Of a stretch of DNA of 6,364 nt, positions 1-6,364 are shown piece by piece. Source of the stretch: Paramuribaculum sp. (GTDB taxonomy: Bacteria > Bacteroidota > Bacteroidia > Bacteroidales > Muribaculaceae). The position numbers were made by a program, and so were the translations under genes. How positions within the stretch are numbered: position 1 is the first letter of the stretch; each line of letters opens with the position of its first letter. The stretch lies in assembly GCA_029051965.1 (NCBI GenBank), contig JAIDJZ010000378.1, positions 1 to 6,364 of the forward strand, read 5' to 3'. A model generated the notes under the pieces. The model saw nothing but the letters and a program-made list of their open reading frames with translations. It did not search any database and had not been told where the DNA came from.

Positions 1-143
1 CTTCAGGATTCGGCTATGATCCGGTGTTCCGTCCGCAGGGGGGGGAGCGCACATTTGCCGAGATGACCGACGGCGAGAAAAACGCCATCAGCCACCGCGG
101 CCGCGCCACCCGTAAATTAATCGACTATCTCTCGACTCTCTAA
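1..143 (+). CDS. rdgB: RdgB/HAM1-family non-canonical purine NTP pyrophosphatase, C-terminal fragment (5' end outside window)
   Basis: This is the last 46 codons of a gene that begins before the window; codons are in phase from base 3 and the stop TAA is at 141-143. The family hydrolyses dITP, XTP and dITP-like deaminated purine triphosphates to the monophosphate and pyrophosphate in the cytoplasm, keeping them out of DNA and RNA. Two hallmark blocks of the family are visible: GFGYDP (visible residues 2-7) followed by a TFAEM block, and the C-terminal block [10 protein letters not shown] (visible residues 27-36), which contains the conserved Ser-His-Arg involved in base recognition. The tail ends a few residues after this block, as is usual, so the C-terminus looks intact. 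A run of eight G at 38-45 lies in the linker between the two blocks, but the frame is preserved. The next gene starts 15 bases downstream on the same strand, suggesting cotranscription. Identification is confident despite the short fragment. Confidence 0.93.
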   Translation, partial: SGFGYDPVFRPQGGERTFAEMTDGEKNAISHRGRATRKLIDYLSTL

Positions 144-158
144 CCGGATCTGAGCAAT

Positions 159-2615
159 ATGATGCCAAAACGCCTCTTCTCTCTGCTCCTGACTCTCTGC
201 CTCGCATCCGCAGCGGCTTTTGCCTCGGCGATCGGCGACTGGACGACCCATGCTGTCTTTGCGGCACCTCCGCAACAGGTCGTCGACACCGGCTCGGCCA
301 TCTACTATCTTTCAGGTGGCTCTCTGTTTTCCTACGATAAGAAAACAGAGGAGAGCTACAGTTTCACGACCTCCAACCGGCTCTCCGCTCCGACGGCGAC
401 CGGCATTTTCCATGATCCGGAAGGAAAGATCCTCATTGTCGCCTATTCGACAGGCAATATCGACATGATCCACACCGACACCGGACGCGTGGTCAATCTG
501 TCGGACATTGCCGATTCTCCTATAGCTCCGCCGCTGACAATCAACGATGTCGCTTTTGCGGGCGACCGTATTTATGTGGCCACATCCTTTGGTCTGGTCG
601 AATTCAGCGCCTCCCGTCAGGAGGTTGTCCAGTCGGGCATCTATTCGACGCCGGTCAGCGCGGTGACAGTTGTCGGATCAGATCTCGTCGTCTGGGTCGA
701 CGGAAGCATCAGGACCGTGCCTTGCGGCGAGCGTTTCCCCTCGCTGAGCTATTTCCGGACGATCGCTCTCTGGACAATGGTCGACCGTTTCCTCCCTGTC
801 GATGAAAGCACGCTCGTCGCTCTCAACCGTAATGGCGACGGAAGCCGGACGCTCTATCGGGTCTCTGTCAATCTCGACACCGGGGCTCTCGTGGGGTACT
901 CACAGATTTCAAGCCACCCCTCGTCGCTCTCGGTCAGCGAAGCCGACGACGGCAACTATTATTATGTTGCCGAAGGGAAGCTGTTCGCTCTGGGCCGTGA
1001 AAATCTTGTTGAGTCCGTAGTCGCGGCCCTTCCCGGAGATTTCGACGGAGCGGTATGCGCGACAGCATCCGGAAGAGAAGAGATGTGGACACTGACCCGC
1101 GACGGCCTTGCGTGTCATTCCTTTGCCGCAGCGGGCGCCCCGACGCTTCTCTCGGAGCGTTTCCGGCCGGAGGAGTTCACCGTCAAAGAGGTCTGCTATC
1201 TGACTCCGTCGCCAGACGGGCGCAGGCTCTATGTGACCAACAACGGCACCTCGGCCTATCGTTTCGATATTCCCGGCGCCGCAGGCTACAACAAGGCTCT
1301 GACCGCATCGATCATCGATCTGTCCACGGGAGAGTTCCGTGACATAACTCCCTATGGGGTTGATGCCGAGCTGCCCGACAATGTCAACCGTCAGAAGAAT
1401 CTTGGAAAATATCTTTTCTCTCCAACCGGAATCGCCGAGGATCCGGATGATGCGTCGACATTCTATGTCTCAACGACTGTCGACGGTCTCTATAAGTTCA
1501 CTGACGGCGAATATGCCGGACGCTTCAACGAAAAGAACTCTCCGCTGGAGATCCGCGACAACCGAAACATCGTCTATCACACCAACATCGACCGCGCCGG
1601 AAATCTCTGGCTTCATTCGACTACTCTTGTCGAGGACGCCAGCCCTCTGTTCATTCTTCCCGCGGCGAAACGCAGGCTCAGTCCCGACGAAATCAAGCCC
1701 TCCGACTGGATCATCCCCGACACAAAGTCGGTGAGCTATCTCGGTGGTCACGACATTCAGCCGCTTCACCACTCCAACCGCCGCATCTCGATCATTCTCG
1801 ACCATAATTCCGGCTTTTTCTTTTTTGTCTATGACAACAACGGGACTCCGTCCGATTTTTCCGACGACCGGATGAAGCTCTGGACCCGACTGACCGACCA
1901 GGACGGAAACAGTTTTGATCCCTCCTACTGCTCTGCAATATGCGAAGACCTGAACGGGACGGTCTGGATCGGCACAAGTCAGGGAGTCATGACCATTTCC
2001 AATCCACTCAACGCGATGAACGACAACATGACCGTGCGTCGCGTAAAGGTCCCGAAAAACGACGGCACCAACACGGCTGAGTATCTTCTGGGTTCCGATC
2101 TGGTCTATTCGATTTCTGTCGATGCGGCCAACCGCAAATGGATTGCCACTGAAGCGTCCGGTCTGTTTCTTGTGTCGGCCGACGGAACGGAGATTCTTGA
2201 GAATTTCACGACCGAAAACTCACCCCTGCCGACCAATAAGATCTATTGTGTCTATGCTGACCATCTCACCGGCCGCATCTATGTCGGAACTGAAGAGGGG
2301 CTTTTCAGCTATGTGACCAATGCTATGCCTTCGCTTGACGGCTACGACAACATCGTTGTCTATCCCAATCCTGTGACTCCCGACTACAGTGGTCCGATCT
2401 ATGTGAAGGGTCTGATGGAGGGTTCGCTCGTCAAGATTACCGATGCATCGGGTTCGGTCGTGTGTCAGGGCCGGGCCGAAGGCGGTCTTTTCAGCTGGAA
2501 CGGAACGAACAGTGCAGGCGCGCGTCTTCCGTCGGGAGTCTACTATGTGTTTGCTTCTCAGAATGCCAACGGTTCGCCCTCGGGAGGTACGGCCAAGTTC
2601 ATGATTGTCCGCTGA
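159..2615 (+). CDS. porZ: PorZ-like type IX secretion system beta-propeller protein with T9SS C-terminal domain
   Basis: An 818-residue exported protein. Residues 1-24 form a signal peptide: basic MMPKR, a Leu/Ala-rich core, and an ASA-type cleavage site near residue 24. The mature protein opens with GDWTTH and then a WxxH...IYYLSGGSLFSYD...NRLS...IDMI pattern typical of the PorZ N-terminal propeller. A second propeller covers the rest of the body, with blade motifs such as GNLWLHST, GTVWIGTSQGVM, RKWIATEASGLF and GRIYVGTEEGLFSY. Residues about 733-818 are a T9SS-type C-terminal domain: VVYPNPV, then VKITDASG, WNG, LPSGVYYV and the terminal KFMIVR. In P. gingivalis PorZ (about 776 residues) is part of the cell-surface PorU sortase attachment complex, binds A-LPS, and keeps its C-terminal domain uncleaved. 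Two adjacent ATG codons (159, 162) can both serve as start; no clear Shine-Dalgarno is present, and no promoter is visible in the 15-base gap after rdgB. The closest alternative is another two-component-regulator-type propeller protein sorted by T9SS, but the N-terminal pattern favours PorZ. Confidence 0.83.
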   Translation: MMPKRLFSLLLTLCLASAAAFASAIGDWTTHAVFAAPPQQVVDTGSAIYYLSGGSLFSYDKKTEESYSFTTSNRLSAPTATGIFHDPEGKILIVAYSTGNIDMIHTDTGRVVNLSDIADSPIAPPLTINDVAFAGDRIYVATSFGLVEFSASRQEVVQSGIYSTPVSAVTVVGSDLVVWVDGSIRTVPCGERFPSLSYFRTIALWTMVDRFLPVDESTLVALNRNGDGSRTLYRVSVNLDTGALVGYSQISSHPSSLSVSEADDGNYYYVAEGKLFALGRENLVESVVAALPGDFDGAVCATASGREEMWTLTRDGLACHSFAAAGAPTLLSERFRPEEFTVKEVCYLTPSPDGRRLYVTNNGTSAYRFDIPGAAGYNKALTASIIDLSTGEFRDITPYGVDAELPDNVNRQKNLGKYLFSPTGIAEDPDDASTFYVSTTVDGLYKFTDGEYAGRFNEKNSPLEIRDNRNIVYHTNIDRAGNLWLHSTTLVEDASPLFILPAAKRRLSPDEIKPSDWIIPDTKSVSYLGGHDIQPLHHSNRRISIILDHNSGFFFFVYDNNGTPSDFSDDRMKLWTRLTDQDGNSFDPSYCSAICEDLNGTVWIGTSQGVMTISNPLNAMNDNMTVRRVKVPKNDGTNTAEYLLGSDLVYSISVDAANRKWIATEASGLFLVSADGTEILENFTTENSPLPTNKIYCVYADHLTGRIYVGTEEGLFSYVTNAMPSLDGYDNIVVYPNPVTPDYSGPIYVKGLMEGSLVKITDASGSVVCQGRAEGGLFSWNGTNSAGARLPSGVYYVFASQNANGSPSGGTAKFMIVR

Positions 2616-2626
2616 CGCGCGACCGT

Positions 2627-3667
2627 CTACTTGCTGACCAGAAAGCGCATGTAGCGTCCGATCAGCCAGACGGGCGGCAGGCATAGTGCGAATGCCGCAA
2701 GCGCGAAAAGAAGTCCCGGCAGAAATCCGTCGGTCAGTTGTGAGGGTTCGATGCCGAACCCGAAGAGCATCACTCCTTTGATCAGTGCGAACGCCAGAAG
2801 ATGGAATCCGCAGACCAGCAGTGTGCCCCGCGAGAGAAACCGGATGAATCCGCCGTCGCCTGCCACCCGCGAGAGCCATGCGGCAGTCTGGACTGTGAAC
2901 AGGATTCCGCCGGCGGCCTCCAGAAGATACCACACCGGATTGCCCATCTTCCCCATGAAAAACCAGACCGGCGAGTTGAATGCGAATCCTATCTGAAACA
3001 GAGCTATGCCCAACAGAAGCAGAAGCACGTCGGGCCTGAACATCGCTTTGAAAAACGTGATGTGGGCGCGTACCCAGTGGCCGAGTGCGTAGAATGCGAG
3101 GGCCGACATAGCAGGGGCGAGTGCAAGCGGAAGGGCGATTCCCTCTTCCGGCGCGAGCAGGCTCAGAGCCGACGCTGCGCAGAAAAAGACACCGGCGATT
3201 GTCAGATCGCCCCATTTTGCCATGCTGTGCAACGGATAATAGACGATTTCTACCACGAAAAAGCATAAGAGCGACCAGAGCGGGATGTCGTGGACAAGCC
3301 CCGGGGGCAGGCCGATGGCGATGGCTGTCAGCGGTTCGTGCCAGCCGATTTCGGCATCGGCATCCGATCCGAAATGGCGCAGCACGAATAGCCATGCCGC
3401 ATAGGCTACGGCATTGATCCACAGATAGGGGACTATCAGCTGCCGGAATCGTTTGTCGACAAATCGCCTGTAGTCTGGATTGCGTTCCCGCAGAAAAAGA
3501 AATCCCGAGAAGAAGAAAAACGCCTGCATGACAAAGCTGTTAAGGGCCGCTGTCAGTTCGGCGACACAGTATGTGTGGAGGAGAACGACGAAAAAAATCG
3601 AGATAGTCTTGGCGTAGTCGATCCAGCCGAAGTGGCGGTCGGCGTCCGGAATGCAGGTTTGTTTCAT
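2627..3667 (-). CDS. Acyltransferase family 3 integral membrane protein (predicted O-acyltransferase of an envelope glycan or lipid)
   Basis: A 346-residue polytopic membrane protein, the usual length for a bare acyltransferase-3 domain, with no fused SGNH domain as in OafA. The N-terminus reads FGWIDYAKTISIFFVVLLH, matching the family's first membrane helix with its conserved catalytic-type His (His31). This is followed by FFFFSGFLF (residues 50-58) and then RFRQLIVPYLWIN (residues 73-85), both family hallmarks, and by a PLWSLLCFF helix near residues 129-137. About ten hydrophobic segments can be counted. The C-terminus, with RYMRFLVSK, resembles the final helix end of Bacteroidota family members. 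Such proteins move acyl groups (often acetyl) from a cytoplasmic donor to sugars or lipids on the other side of the inner membrane; the substrate cannot be read from sequence. Its ATG (3665-3667) overlaps the TGA of the upstream phosphoethanolamine transferase gene in ATGA, with no Shine-Dalgarno, so expression is probably translationally coupled. It ends 11 bases from the converging porZ gene. Confidence 0.87.
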   Translation of the reverse strand: MKQTCIPDADRHFGWIDYAKTISIFFVVLLHTYCVAELTAALNSFVMQAFFFFSGFLFLRERNPDYRRFVDKRFRQLIVPYLWINAVAYAAWLFVLRHFGSDADAEIGWHEPLTAIAIGLPPGLVHDIPLWSLLCFFVVEIVYYPLHSMAKWGDLTIAGVFFCAASALSLLAPEEGIALPLALAPAMSALAFYALGHWVRAHITFFKAMFRPDVLLLLLGIALFQIGFAFNSPVWFFMGKMGNPVWYLLEAAGGILFTVQTAAWLSRVAGDGGFIRFLSRGTLLVCGFHLLAFALIKGVMLFGFGIEPSQLTDGFLPGLLFALAAFALCLPPVWLIGRYMRFLVSK

Positions 3668-5217
3668 CGGGATGTGAAGATGCTTTGTGAGGGGTCAAGG
3701 ACTTGGGTTGAAATCGAGGCCGCGTCAAGAACCGAGTGAAACATGACATCGGTCAGCATGGGCCGGCCGGCGTTGTTTCGCAGGGCCGCGGTCTTTTCCG
3801 GATAGCGGCGCGCAAATTCCGAGGAGTACCAGACGAAACAGGCCGTCGGATGGAGTTCCTCGTAGTCATCGCCGTGGAGATAGTTGCCGTTTTCGCCCAG
3901 AGCCTCTCCGTGGTCGGAGATGAAGATCAGGACGGCGTTGAGGCCGCGGAGACGTCCGATGAGCCGGGCAAGAAACATGTCGGTGGCGAGGATCGTGTTG
4001 TCGTAGGAGTTGACCATCTGTTCCTGTGTCAGTTCGCTGACAATCCTGCTGTTGATCTCCGGCTGGAAGACGGCGAGGGAGTCGGGATAGTGGGAGCGGT
4101 ACCACCAGTGGGAGCCGATCGTGTGGATGACGGCCAGTTTTTTGCCGCCATTGCCCTGCATGAAATCATCGAATGCCGGAAGCAGATCCGTATCGAGCCA
4201 TTTGTCGTAGGCATAAAGCGAACGGGCGCCGTTGCATCGGACCAGAGTGTCGGCTTCGTGCATGAAGTAGGCGTAGGTTTCCACTTCATCCTGGTTTGAG
4301 AGCCATGCAGTCCGGTAGCCGGCTTTTCTGAAGAGTGATATGAATGACTGTTCCGAATAGGCAATGTCGGGATTGAGAGAGTCGGCTCGGCTGACGATGT
4401 GGGGGACGCTGACATGAGTGTAGAGCTGATCGGTGCGCATCTTCGGAAGGCTGACGACTGCGGAGTCGGCTGATAGCGACGGAGTCGTCGGGCGTCCGTA
4501 GCCGTTGAGCTGAAGGTGGTCGGGCCGCAGCGATTCGCCGATGACGAAGACGACTGTCGGAGCGTCAGATGGGGCTGTTGCCGGAATTCGGTCGAACGTA
4601 GTGCGGTTCTCGGCAATCGCCCTTCGGTTGGTCAGGTAGTCGCTGCAGGCATAATAGAACGAATAGGGAATGCGTGCGATAACTGGAGCCTTGAACCTCG
4701 GAATGAACGAGACCGGAGCCATAGCGGCGATCAGAAATCCGGCGGCCCAGACAAGAGGGTGGCGCGGAGGCGCGACGTGACGGAACCGGAAAAGAGCGGC
4801 TGCGAGTCCGAGGCCCAGTCCTGCGATTGTCAGAATGACGAGCTGGGGAGTGATGACAGAGGCCCATGTCGACATGTCGTTGGTGACTGTCAGGTCGATG
4901 AGGGTGGGGGTCAGAGAGAGTCCGAGAGTCAGCCGGAAGTAGGCGGCTATTGTCGATGCGCCGGTCAGAATCGGGAAGCAGACCGCAAAAATCCATCGGT
5001 TGACAGCCATAAGCCCGATGAGAGCTGCGGCCGCCGAGCCGACAACGACCCACTGCATCAGCAGACTGATCAGTCCTTTCGCACCGGCAACCGGCGATCC
5101 GGCGAATTCCGATCCGACGAAAACTATGGCATAGACCGTCGCGCACATCACCCAGAAGAGCGCGAATGGCTTCGGCTGAATGCATCTCATGGGGATTCCC
5201 GGCAGGTTGATTCTCAT
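3664..5217 (-). CDS. EptA-like phosphoethanolamine transferase (inner-membrane sulfatase-fold enzyme)
   Basis: With the start at 5217 the protein has 517 residues, close to EptA/CptA enzymes. Five hydrophobic segments (about residues 17-37, 46-71, 75-92, 122-143 and 155-171) precede a periplasmic sulfatase-fold domain from about residue 218. By comparison with Neisseria EptA, metal and nucleophile residues are present: Glu228 in VIGESLRPDH, the candidate nucleophile Thr267 in YTHVSVP, Asp435-His436 in FISDHGEALGENG, and His448 in YLHGD. SYDNTILATD (404-413) is another family block. It should transfer phosphoethanolamine from phosphatidylethanolamine to lipid A phosphate or a core or glycan sugar; the acceptor is inferred. 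Oddities: the usual GSHGPxY block reads GSHWWY (368-373), and only three Cys (191, 328, 460) follow the membrane segments, so the multiple disulfides of proteobacterial EptA are absent. The frame is open back to 5814, but that extension is antisense to lysS; the start at 5217 is chosen because a promoter lies about 40 bases upstream. Met10 (5190) is an alternative. Confidence 0.88.
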   Translation of the reverse strand: MRINLPGIPMRCIQPKPFALFWVMCATVYAIVFVGSEFAGSPVAGAKGLISLLMQWVVVGSAAAALIGLMAVNRWIFAVCFPILTGASTIAAYFRLTLGLSLTPTLIDLTVTNDMSTWASVITPQLVILTIAGLGLGLAAALFRFRHVAPPRHPLVWAAGFLIAAMAPVSFIPRFKAPVIARIPYSFYYACSDYLTNRRAIAENRTTFDRIPATAPSDAPTVVFVIGESLRPDHLQLNGYGRPTTPSLSADSAVVSLPKMRTDQLYTHVSVPHIVSRADSLNPDIAYSEQSFISLFRKAGYRTAWLSNQDEVETYAYFMHEADTLVRCNGARSLYAYDKWLDTDLLPAFDDFMQGNGGKKLAVIHTIGSHWWYRSHYPDSLAVFQPEINSRIVSELTQEQMVNSYDNTILATDMFLARLIGRLRGLNAVLIFISDHGEALGENGNYLHGDDYEELHPTACFVWYSSEFARRYPEKTAALRNNAGRPMLTDVMFHSVLDAASISTQVLDPSQSIFTSR

Positions 5218-5256
5218 TGTTCGGCTGAGGAAGAAACGGTAAAATCGGATATGATG

Positions 5257-5288
5257 CAAAGTTAGTTCAAAAGGAACATATCTGCAAC
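5257..5288 (-). promoter_or_regulatory. Predicted Bacteroidota-type promoter for the eptA-like/acyltransferase operon
   Basis: On the reverse strand the -7 element reads TAACTTTG (5264 down to 5257), an exact match to the Bacteroidota consensus TAnnTTTG. A GTTG at 5288-5285 lies 20 bases upstream in the -33 position, one mismatch from TTTG. Transcription would begin near 5250, leaving a leader of roughly 33 bases before the ATG at 5217. This placement supports that start and argues against longer forms beginning inside lysS. The sequence before the ATG is pyrimidine-rich and has no Shine-Dalgarno. I saw no clear operator palindrome. Confidence 0.6.
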
Positions 5289-5301
5289 CTTTCGGATTGG
5301 A

Positions 5302-5333
5302 TTTGGGAGAGCGGAAAAAAATATGTAAATTTG
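5302..5333 (+). promoter_or_regulatory. Predicted Bacteroidota-type promoter for lysS
   Basis: A TTTG at 5302-5305 is followed after exactly 20 bases by TAAATTTG at 5326-5333, matching both halves of the Bacteroidota sigma factor consensus (TTTG, then TAnnTTTG). Transcription would start around 5338-5341, giving a 5' leader of about 75 bases. The leader (5340-5415) ends in an A/T-rich stretch before the lysS ATG and lacks a Shine-Dalgarno, as is common in this phylum. No riboswitch, T-box or transcription attenuator is recognisable in it. Confidence 0.72.
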
Positions 5334-5415
5334 CGTGTCTTATAGTGCGCGCGACGCAGCAGCAGTCTCCGCCTTTTCGACAACAGATAGATAATAACCA
5401 CATCGTAAGATATTT

Positions 5416-6364
5416 ATGGCAACTAACATTCTCGAACTCAGCGAACAGGAAATTGTTCGCCGTGGTAGTCTCGAAGAGATGCGCCGCAGGGGCATCGATC
5501 CATATCCCGCAGCCGAATTTACGGTCACGGGCCACACTAAAGAAATCAAAGAAACATTCTCGGATGACGCTCCTCGCCGTGAGGTGAGCATCGCCGGCCG
5601 AATCATGAGCCGCCGAATCATGGGCAAGGCCTCGTTCCTTGAGCTTCAGGATTCCGAAGGCAGGATCCAGGTCTATGTCAGCCGCGACGACCTCTGTCCG
5701 GGCGATGACAAGGACCAGTACAATGTGGTTTTGAAAAAACTGCTTGATATCGGCGATTTCATCGGCATCAAAGGTTTTGTGTTCCGCACCCAGATGGGCG
5801 AAATCACAGTCCATGCCGAATCACTGACGGTTCTGAGCAAATCGCTCCGTCCGCTGCCGATCGTGAAAGTAAAGGATGGCGTCACCTATGACGCCTTCGA
5901 CGATCCCGAGCTGCGCTATCGCCGCCGCTACGTCGATCTGGTTGTCAACGACGGCGTGAAGGATATCTTCGTGAAGCGTACGAAGGTCTACAACTCGATG
6001 CGCGAATTCTTCAACGGCCACGGATATATGGAGGTCGAGACTCCGGTGCTTCAGTCGATTCCCGGAGGAGCTGCCGCGCGTCCGTTCATCACACACCACA
6101 ACGCACTCGACATTCCGCTCTATCTGAGAATCGCCAATGAACTGTATCTCAAACGACTGATTGTCGGCGGATTCGAAGGCGTCTATGAGTTCTCGAAAAA
6201 CTTCCGCAACGAGGGAATGGACCGCACCCACAATCCCGAGTTTACCTGCATGGAGATCTACGTCTCCTATAAGGACTATAACTGGATGATGAACTTCACC
6301 GAGCACATGCTCGAAGAGATCTGTCTCGAGGTCAACGGCCCCCCGGCCGTTCCGGTCGGCGACA
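5416..6364 (+). CDS. lysS: Lysyl-tRNA synthetase, class II, N-terminal part (3' end outside window)
   Basis: The reading frame is open from ATG 5416 to the window edge, 316 complete codons out of an expected 500-580. The enzyme charges tRNA-Lys with lysine in the cytoplasm. Residues about 57-150 form the OB-fold anticodon-binding domain ([11 protein letters not shown], then [15 protein letters not shown]). It is followed by LRPLP and [13 protein letters not shown], which lead into the catalytic domain. Class II motif 1 lies around [11 protein letters not shown] (203-213), with [16 protein letters not shown] and [19 protein letters not shown] after it. Motif 2 is NFRNEG (262-267) through THNPEFT (271-277). 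Motif 3 lies beyond the window. The start is secure: an in-frame TAA at 5395-5397 lies upstream with no other ATG between, and [12 protein letters not shown] is a typical N-terminus. It is transcribed divergently from the eptA-like operon from its own promoter. Confidence 0.97.
   Translation, partial: MATNILELSEQEIVRRGSLEEMRRRGIDPYPAAEFTVTGHTKEIKETFSDDAPRREVSIAGRIMSRRIMGKASFLELQDSEGRIQVYVSRDDLCPGDDKDQYNVVLKKLLDIGDFIGIKGFVFRTQMGEITVHAESLTVLSKSLRPLPIVKVKDGVTYDAFDDPELRYRRRYVDLVVNDGVKDIFVKRTKVYNSMREFFNGHGYMEVETPVLQSIPGGAAARPFITHHNALDIPLYLRIANELYLKRLIVGGFEGVYEFSKNFRNEGMDRTHNPEFTCMEIYVSYKDYNWMMNFTEHMLEEICLEVNGPPAVPVGD

Noticed and set aside
2744..2761. Perfect 7-base inverted repeat (GGGTTCG/CGAACCC, 4-base loop) as a terminator
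   Set aside because: It lies inside the acyltransferase coding region, more than 100 bases beyond the porZ stop, and no T run follows; probably coincidental.
2220..3422. 400-codon reverse-strand frame across the porZ 3' end and the acyltransferase gene
   Set aside because: It overlaps two well-supported genes in other frames and translates to an Arg/Ser/His-rich sequence with no domain, as expected from a shadow frame in GC-rich DNA.
4516..5265. 249-codon forward frame opposite the EptA-like gene
   Set aside because: It is antisense to the transmembrane and early catalytic part of a convincing gene. Its highly charged, low-complexity translation matches the reverse complement of hydrophobic codons.
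5334..5415. lysS leader as a riboswitch or T-box
   Set aside because: It is only about 80 bases, has no specifier or T-box sequence and no terminator hairpin, and lysine-tRNA T-boxes are not expected in this phylum.
5297..5587. 96-codon forward frame overlapping the lysS start
   Set aside because: Its first codon would sit upstream of the predicted transcription start, it runs out of frame through the lysS N-terminus, and it has no recognisable features.
5218..5814. In-frame upstream extension of the EptA-like gene to a 716-residue protein
   Set aside because: Most of the extension is antisense to lysS, and the rest is intergenic promoter DNA. Its translation resembles no transferase domain, and the predicted promoter lies inside it. 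Start at 5217 is preferred.
5821..6306. 161-codon reverse-strand frame opposite lysS
   Set aside because: It lies wholly within conserved lysS coding sequence and has no recognisable domain.

Overview
The window looks like chromosomal DNA from a member of the Bacteroidales, probably a gut lineage with fairly GC-rich DNA; a Muribaculaceae-like genome is my best guess but is not proven. The reasons are a PorZ-type protein of the type IX secretion system (T9SS), promoters of the Bacteroidota form TTTG-N20-TAnnTTTG, absence of clear Shine-Dalgarno sequences, and a lysyl-tRNA synthetase whose motif 2 region reads like Bacteroidota enzymes. There are no mobile elements, RNA genes, CRISPR arrays or phage genes that I can see.

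Layout, left to right. Positions 1-143 hold the 3' end of rdgB (house-cleaning NTP pyrophosphatase), forward. After 15 bases comes a full-length porZ-like gene (159-2615, forward), encoding a secreted beta-propeller protein with a T9SS-type C-terminal domain; it is probably cotranscribed with rdgB. It converges, with an 11-base gap, on a reverse-strand two-gene operon. That operon runs from 5217 down to 2627: first an EptA-like phosphoethanolamine transferase (3664-5217), then an acyltransferase-3 family membrane protein (2627-3667), joined by an ATGA stop/start overlap. A 198-base intergenic region (5218-5415) carries two back-to-back promoters, one for this operon and one for lysS. The lysS gene (class II lysyl-tRNA synthetase) starts at 5416 and runs out of the window.

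How the genes fit together: rdgB and lysS are housekeeping genes. The three genes between them all concern the cell envelope. PorZ is known in Porphyromonas gingivalis to work with the PorU sortase at the outer membrane and to bind A-LPS. The EptA-like enzyme should decorate lipid A or another periplasmic glycolipid with phosphoethanolamine, and the acyltransferase should modify a sugar or lipid with an acyl group. The translational coupling suggests the last two act on the same envelope molecule; any link to PorZ is speculative. I do not see a convincing undescribed system; the most worthwhile leads are the coupled eptA-acyltransferase pair and the unusual motif and cysteine pattern of the EptA-like enzyme.
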